NCBI GenBank assembly: GCA_030606505.1
Contig: JAUWGI010000027.1
Span: 1 to 8,180, forward strand
Direction of reading: 5' to 3'
Origin: Deltaproteobacteria bacterium
Lineage (GTDB): Bacteria > Chloroflexota > Dehalococcoidia > Dehalococcoidales > BS750m-G39
DNA: 8,180 nt
This document shows positions 5,146-8,180 of this stretch, piece by piece. The translations under genes were made by a program, and so were the position numbers. The number at the start of each line of letters is the position of its first letter. Positions within the stretch are counted from its first letter, which is position 1. The notes beneath the pieces were generated by a model that saw only the letters and a program-made list of their open reading frames with translations, ran no database searches and was not told where the DNA came from.

Positions 5146-5808
5146 TCACGGCTCGTATTTGCGGTATTGAGACCCCAGACCCTGGGGTGCCAGACCGGGC
5201 TGGATGGCACTGGAAGACCCGGAGGAACCGGAAGAAACCGGCAGGTCCACCATGAGGTTGCGGTTCTCCAGGCGCAGAAATACAATCCAGACTACAACCA
5301 GAGCGACAAATCCTACAAAAGCGTTCAGCAAATAGGCAGCGGTAGGAATAAGGAAAATTAACAGCCACCACAGGCTCCGGTCTTTCCTTTTCAGCACCCA
5401 GGCGCCTATACCATATATTGACGCCGCCCCGAGTAGCGGGAGTATAATGGCGTACGCTACTATAAAAATGGAGAAAGGTAAGAAAGATATTACTGAAGGG
5501 ATTTCCGTAGGAGCCATTATCAAAGCCGGCCCCATAGAAGCTATAAACCCGTACATAACAACCATAGCTACTACAAACAAAACCAGCTGCGGCAGCACCC
5601 AGGTCCAGTTCAGGTGCCGCTGGAACCAGTTCTCTCCCGCTGCCTGGCTCTTTAACACCTGTTTTACCGCCTTTTTCGCCTCTTTGCTCGGCTCGGCCAT
5701 CGAGGGCAATCCGTACGGTGCCGATGGCTCTCTGAGGAACGAGCTCTGGCACAGGTTGCAGTACTGGGCATCTTCCCTATTTTCGTATCCGCAGGATGGG
5801 CATTTCAT
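5146..5808 (-). CDS. Zinc-ribbon polytopic membrane protein
   Basis: 220 residues from ATG 5808. The N-terminus is a zinc ribbon: MKCPSCGYEN...QYCNLC, with the four ligands Cys3, Cys6, Cys17 and Cys20. A charged linker (about 38-66, rich in Lys/Ala) leads to four or five hydrophobic segments (about 69-92, 104-126, 128-139, 147-163, 164-180). The tail is hydrophilic and Ser/Gly/Pro-rich (190-220). This 'zinc ribbon then membrane domain' layout is common among uncharacterised bacterial and archaeal proteins; no enzyme motif is visible. The ribbon should face the cytoplasm. A longer TTG start at 5826 is possible, but GGAGG (5818-5814) sits five bases before ATG 5808 and the ribbon starts immediately after it, so the shorter form is preferred. 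It has its own terminator and a candidate promoter at 5943-5970, so it is probably monocistronic. Function unknown. Confidence 0.82.
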   Translation of the reverse strand: MKCPSCGYENREDAQYCNLCQSSFLREPSAPYGLPSMAEPSKEAKKAVKQVLKSQAAGENWFQRHLNWTWVLPQLVLFVVAMVVMYGFIASMGPALIMAPTEIPSVISFLPFSIFIVAYAIILPLLGAASIYGIGAWVLKRKDRSLWWLLIFLIPTAAYLLNAFVGFVALVVVWIVFLRLENRNLMVDLPVSSGSSGSSSAIQPGLAPQGLGSQYRKYEP

Positions 5809-5813
5809 ACCAC

Positions 5814-5818
5814 CCTCC
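5814..5818 (-). promoter_or_regulatory. Ribosome binding site that fixes the zinc-ribbon start
   Basis: GGAGG on the minus strand, five bases before ATG 5808. Choosing TTG 5826 instead would place this site inside the coding region. Confidence 0.6.
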
Positions 5819-5866
5819 CCCACCAAGGGCTATAGCGAAAAGAGATTTCCCCCCGGTTAATAATAC

Positions 5867-5885
5867 TGCCAGCTTAAAGCCGGCA
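5867..5885. promoter_or_regulatory. 19-bp near-perfect palindrome in the zinc-ribbon leader
   Basis: TGCC-a-GCTT-a-AAGC-c-GGCA: eight paired bases on each side of a central A with one mismatched pair. It sits downstream of the inferred start site of the minus-strand promoter, so it could be a repressor site or form a leader hairpin. Confidence 0.35.
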
Positions 5886-5908
5886 TAAGGCAAACTAGCT
5901 CCTCCAAG

Positions 5909-5957
5909 CTACTTTACCCCTTATAACTACCAGTATACCAGTATAATAGTAAAGTAG
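5909..5957. repeat. Dyad with 9-bp arms enclosing a tandem CCAGTATA repeat
   Basis: CTACTTTAC (5909-5917) and GTAAAGTAG (5949-5957) are perfect inverted arms. Between them CCAGTATA occurs twice back to back (5930-5937, 5938-5945), and TTATA/TATAA (5921-5925, 5942-5946) adds a second nested pair. The block overlaps the -10 boxes. The 301-base gap 5809-6109 holds this, the palindrome at 5867, the hairpin at 6011 and candidate promoters; no convincing gene is seen in it. Confidence 0.45.
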
Positions 5958-5970
5958 TAATAAAGGTCAA
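5943..5970 (-). promoter_or_regulatory. Candidate sigma-70-type promoter of the zinc-ribbon gene
   Basis: On the minus strand TTGACC (5970-5965), 16 bases, TATTAT (5948-5943): each box is one base from consensus. Transcription would begin near 5936, giving a leader of about 125 bases. A perfect TATAAT on the plus strand (5942-5947) overlaps it but has no matching -35. Confidence 0.5.
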
Positions 5971-6010
5971 TAGATAAATGGTCAGGTTACTGAGGTACCG
6001 GATTAGCCGC

Positions 6011-6029
6011 GCCCCTACTTGACAGGGGC
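6011..6029 (+). promoter_or_regulatory. Hairpin containing a consensus TTGACA upstream of the SDR gene
   Basis: GCCCCT (6011-6016), 7-base loop, AGGGGC (6024-6029). TTGACA (6019-6024) runs through the loop into the right arm. No good -10 lies 16-18 bases on; TAGCTT at 6043 is weak. It could be a promoter overlapped by an operator for the SDR-cupin operon. Confidence 0.3.
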
Positions 6030-6093
6030 AGAGGTTTAGTTGTAGCTTTTTCAGGTGGGCTAAAAAGGGCTCAACTTTTAAGCACTAATGTTT

Positions 6094-6100
6094 AAGGAGG
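6094..6100 (+). promoter_or_regulatory. Ribosome binding site that fixes the SDR start
   Basis: AAGGAGG abuts the ATG at 6101 with no spacing, so that ATG cannot be used with it. The next in-frame ATG at 6110 has a normal 9-base gap. Confidence 0.7.
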
Positions 6101-6109
6101 ATGGAAGTC

Positions 6110-6916
6110 ATGAAGCTAAAAGATAAGGTAGCCATCATTACCGGCGGAGGGTCGGGGATAGGCAGGGCCACCAGCCTTGCCTTTGCCCGGGAAGGAGCTA
6201 AGGTGGTAGCAGCCTCCCGCCACCTCTCCCGATTGGAAGAGGTGGCTGAAGCCATCAAGGCTAAGGGCGGCAAGGCCAGGGCGATACAGACCGATATCTC
6301 CGACTACGAGCAGATAAAGCGGCTGGTCGCCCAGACCATCGACGAGTTCGGCCAGATTGACATACTGGTCAATAATGCCGCTGCTATGGCAACTAATAAT
6401 GCTGATACGGTTGATATGAATCTGGATAATTGGGATACTGCACTGGCAGTAAGTCTAACCGGGACTATGCTTTGTGCCAGAGAGGTGCTCAAGAACATGA
6501 TTCCCCGCAAAAGCGGCAATATTGTCAACGTCAGCAGCGTCGCCGGGCTAAGCGGAGTGCCCAAAGAAAGCCCCTATGCCGCCTGCAAGTGGGGCATAAT
6601 CGGCTTTACCGAAACTCTGGCCATCGAAGCCGGCAAATACAATATACGGGTTAACTGCATCAGCCCCGGGGCCACCCTCACTGATGAATTCGATGAATGG
6701 ATAAAGCGTTCGGCTAAAGATGTCGGCCTCACCTACGAGCAGGTGATGACCAAGCTTTGCGATAACAATGCCCTGAAGAGAGCCGCCAAACCGGAGGAGA
6801 TCGCCAACTGCATCGTCTTCCTGGCCTCGGACGATTCCAGCGCCATGACCGGTAGCAATCTGGTGGCCAGCTGCGGCTTTCATATAACCCACCCCAACAT
6901 GATTAGCCTGGTATAA
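6110..6916 (+). CDS. Short-chain dehydrogenase/reductase (classical SDR)
   Basis: 268 residues from ATG 6110, chosen by ribosome-site spacing over ATG 6101. It is a Rossmann-fold NAD(P)-dependent oxidoreductase. Visible motifs are TGGGSGIG (11-18) for dinucleotide binding, Asp62 before the adenine pocket, NNAA (88-91), the catalytic Ser143 in VSSVAG, and YAACK with Tyr156 and Lys160. Arg37 after the second strand suggests NADP(H) preference. Two departures stand out. The tetrad Asn normally in 'VNLTGT' is Ser115 (VSLTGT). The usual 'VDGG' near the C-terminus reads VASCGF and is followed by a longer HITHPNMISLV tail. Both may alter the active site or substrate loop. The substrate cannot be inferred; the alcohol/ketone class is likely. 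A cupin gene follows after 35 bases with its own ribosome site, so the pair is probably one operon. Confidence 0.92.
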   Translation: MKLKDKVAIITGGGSGIGRATSLAFAREGAKVVAASRHLSRLEEVAEAIKAKGGKARAIQTDISDYEQIKRLVAQTIDEFGQIDILVNNAAAMATNNADTVDMNLDNWDTALAVSLTGTMLCAREVLKNMIPRKSGNIVNVSSVAGLSGVPKESPYAACKWGIIGFTETLAIEAGKYNIRVNCISPGATLTDEFDEWIKRSAKDVGLTYEQVMTKLCDNNALKRAAKPEEIANCIVFLASDDSSAMTGSNLVASCGFHITHPNMISLV

Positions 6917-6951
6917 ATGTAGCCCATTTTTTAGAAGGAGGACTTCAGACA

Positions 6952-7416
6952 ATGGCAGCACAGAACTGGGAGAAGAACCTGGTAAGGAAACCCCGCTACG
7001 AGGTGACCGCCGGCAAGGTAACCGGCCGGCAGTACCCCACCATGACCTTAATGAGCAACGACCTGGTGCCGGGAAGCAATACCTATATCGAAATCGGCTG
7101 GATATATGAGATGCCCTCACCCAACCCCCATATCTTGGAGCATTCCCACCGGGAGGGCTGTAACGAGATTGTTCTCCATCTCGGCACCGACCCCGATAAC
7201 CCCGAAGACCTGGGTGCCGAGATGGAGTTCGTCGTCGGCGGCCAGCCGCTGACCATAAATACCACCTCGGGGCTGTTCATACCGGCCGGGGTAAAGCACG
7301 GCCCGCTAACCTGGAAAAAACTCACCCGCCCCCACCTGCAGATGGCGATGGTGCTCGGTGCCGGAACCATGGCCGAGGCTGACCCGGGAGGGCACGTTAA
7401 GGCGAGAGGGGAATAG
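6952..7416 (+). CDS. Single-domain cupin protein
   Basis: 154 residues. Cupin motif 1 appears as EHSHREGCNEIVLHLG (63-78), giving metal ligands His64, His66 and Glu72. Motif 2 is GLFIPAGVKHGPL (107-119), with His116. All four usual metal ligands are therefore present, so a mononuclear metal-binding beta-barrel is expected, either enzymatic (isomerase, dioxygenase, hydrolase) or ligand-binding. The stretch between the motifs (79-104) is longer than in minimal cupins, with TDPDNPEDLGAE. The N-terminus (1-40) is basic and lacks a signal peptide, so it is cytoplasmic. AAGGAGG (6935-6941) lies 10 bases before ATG 6952. Its position behind the SDR suggests that both act on one metabolite. No substrate can be named. 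Confidence 0.87.
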   Translation: MAAQNWEKNLVRKPRYEVTAGKVTGRQYPTMTLMSNDLVPGSNTYIEIGWIYEMPSPNPHILEHSHREGCNEIVLHLGTDPDNPEDLGAEMEFVVGGQPLTINTTSGLFIPAGVKHGPLTWKKLTRPHLQMAMVLGAGTMAEADPGGHVKARGE

Positions 7417-7422
7417 AGATTA

Positions 7423-7456
7423 TTAAAATAAAAAAGGAGGGGGCATCTCTGCCCCC
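7423..7456 (-). terminator. Strong intrinsic terminator of the 115-residue gene
   Basis: GGGGGCA (7439-7445), loop TCTC, TGCCCCC (7450-7456). On the minus strand it is followed by TCC then TTTTTTATTTTAATAA, an ideal tail. On the plus strand only C-rich sequence follows, so stopping of the convergent cupin transcript would be weaker. Confidence 0.85.
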
Positions 7457-7480
7457 CCCACTTCCCGAAAGAAGCTATAA

Positions 7481-7828
7481 CTACCCCTTCGGTATCAACT
7501 CCACATCCACCTGGTCGCTGAAGGCGTCGGCCATGCTCTTTTGCAGCTCTTCGAAGTTGGCCGTATCCTCCATCTCGATGACCAGCTCCCTGTCATCCAG
7601 GACCTTTAACCTCCCGAACTTATTGACAATCTCGATTACTTTATTAGTGTCCACCGTTATCCAGCCCTTCATCCGGCGCACGAGCTCATCACCCTTGAGG
7701 GCCCTCTCAATGGTAAGGTCAATCTGCCTGTACTTGGCCTCCCAGCCGATTACAGCCGGCCGTACCACCATAGGGCACACCGGGTCATGGACTACGGCGC
7801 ATCTAAACCATATCTTGGCTCGAATCAT
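7481..7828 (-). CDS. Conserved-looking hypothetical protein, 115 residues
   Basis: I do not recognise the family. By eye it alternates strands and helices. A hydrophobic N-terminal strand (MIRAKIWFRCAVV) is followed by HDPVCPM with Cys10 and Cys18, a helix near 38-54, a strand WITVD (56-60), a helix 61-72, strands 73-87, an amphipathic helix FEELQKSMADAF (92-103) and a final strand VDVELIP. There is no signal peptide or TM helix, so a small soluble cytoplasmic alpha/beta protein is expected. His14, Cys10 and Cys18 could form a metal or redox site, but there is no CxxC. ATG 7828 is preceded by GGGAGGAG (7846-7839) at ten bases, and a strong terminator follows. It is monocistronic and divergent from the nitroreductase gene across 122 bases, so the two may share control. 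Confidence 0.75.
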   Translation of the reverse strand: MIRAKIWFRCAVVHDPVCPMVVRPAVIGWEAKYRQIDLTIERALKGDELVRRMKGWITVDTNKVIEIVNKFGRLKVLDDRELVIEMEDTANFEELQKSMADAFSDQVDVELIPKG

Positions 7829-7884
7829 CTAAAGATAGCTCCTCCCGTTTTCCGGCTAACAGTCAGTGTGAACGTAAGCGATAA

Positions 7885-7914
7885 TTGACAGATATAAGTA
7901 ATATAATGTATTTT
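7885..7914 (+). promoter_or_regulatory. Candidate promoter of the nitroreductase gene
   Basis: Consensus TTGACA (7885-7890) with TATTTT (7909-7914) at 18 bases, about 37 bases before ATG 7951. A perfect TATAAT (7902-7907) also occurs, but only 11 bases after the -35, too close for a normal promoter. Confidence 0.5.
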
Positions 7915-7950
7915 GCAAACGAGAGCAAACCGAGGAAGGGGAAATATCCG

Positions 7951-8180
7951 ATGGATACACTGAAAACGATTAGAGAGAGAAGGAGTGCCAGGGCTTTCCA
8001 GCCTGTCTCAATACCCGGAGAGACGGTTGAAGAGATCCTGAGGCTGACTATTAATGCTCCCTCGGCTAATAACCTCCAGCCGTGGGAATTTGTTGTGGTG
8101 ATGGATGAAGAGAAGGATAGACTCAGCCGCAGGTTGATTAAGGCTTACAAAGAGAAGCAGATATCGTGCGGCTCCGGGGC
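7951..8180 (+). CDS. Nitroreductase-family flavoprotein (5' part, cut by window end)
   Basis: 76 codons are visible and the reading frame is open at the edge. IRERRSARAFQPVSIP (7-22) is the nitroreductase opening, with the Arg-Arg-Ser-x-Arg group that binds the FMN phosphate. EEILRLTINAPSANNLQPW (27-45) is the family's second FMN-contacting motif, followed by the strand EFVVV (46-50). Such enzymes bind FMN, use NAD(P)H and reduce nitro groups, quinones, enones or halogenated rings; the true substrate here is unknown. The end of the visible part, KQISCGSG (69-76), contains a Cys. ATG 7951 is preceded by AAGGGG (7936-7941) nine bases upstream and a candidate promoter at 7885-7914. Only the N-terminal third or so is in view, so subfamily cannot be set. 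Confidence 0.88.
   Translation, partial: MDTLKTIRERRSARAFQPVSIPGETVEEILRLTINAPSANNLQPWEFVVVMDEEKDRLSRRLIKAYKEKQISCGSG

Noticed and set aside
5051..5752. 233-codon minus-strand frame overlapping the zinc-ribbon gene
   Set aside because: It is out of frame with the zinc ribbon and TM pattern, runs through the terminator, and has shadow composition (Arg/Gly/Ser/Cys-rich).
6548..7120. 190-codon minus-strand frame across the SDR and cupin junction
   Set aside because: It is antisense to two well-supported genes and crosses their ribosome site; no motif.

Overview
The window looks like chromosomal DNA of an anaerobic bacterium. Chloroflexota of the Dehalococcoidia type is my best guess. It rests on gene style (S26B-type signal peptidase beside a DUF5305-like protein, PadR regulator, SDR plus cupin pair, nitroreductase), frequent ATA and AGG codons, and bacterial GGAGG ribosome sites. 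No rRNA or tRNA gene, transposase or CRISPR array is present, so the assignment is an inference.

Layout. 155-3323 (+) is a three-gene unit: an eight-helix membrane protein ending in a Ser/His (S26B) signal peptidase domain, a two-TM DUF5305-like protein with a duplicated outer domain, and a small two-domain HTH protein whose start overlaps the previous gene. A nested hairpin follows. 3478-3855 (+) is a lone DUF454 (YbaN-like) membrane protein. 4961-4039 (-) is a tight cluster: PadR regulator, partnerless HicB-like protein, 2-TM micro-protein. Two terminator-like hairpins lie downstream of it, and 10-bp-phased GATATATC repeats lie upstream of PadR. 5808-5146 (-) is a zinc-ribbon membrane protein with its own terminator and a dyad-rich promoter region, which it shares divergently with the next operon. 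6110-7416 (+) is a short-chain dehydrogenase followed by a single-domain cupin. 7828-7481 (-) is an unrecognised 115-residue protein ending at a strong terminator. 7951-8180 (+) is the first 76 codons of a nitroreductase-family flavoprotein, cut by the window edge.

How the genes may work together. The first unit plausibly makes an envelope protein-processing module (protease plus bitopic partner) with its own DNA-binding protein. The PadR cluster looks like a self-regulated envelope or stress unit. The SDR and cupin probably act on one small-molecule pathway whose substrate cannot be read from sequence. Most candidate novelty lies in the signal peptidase/DUF5305/HTH unit, the phased PadR operator and the orphan HicB.
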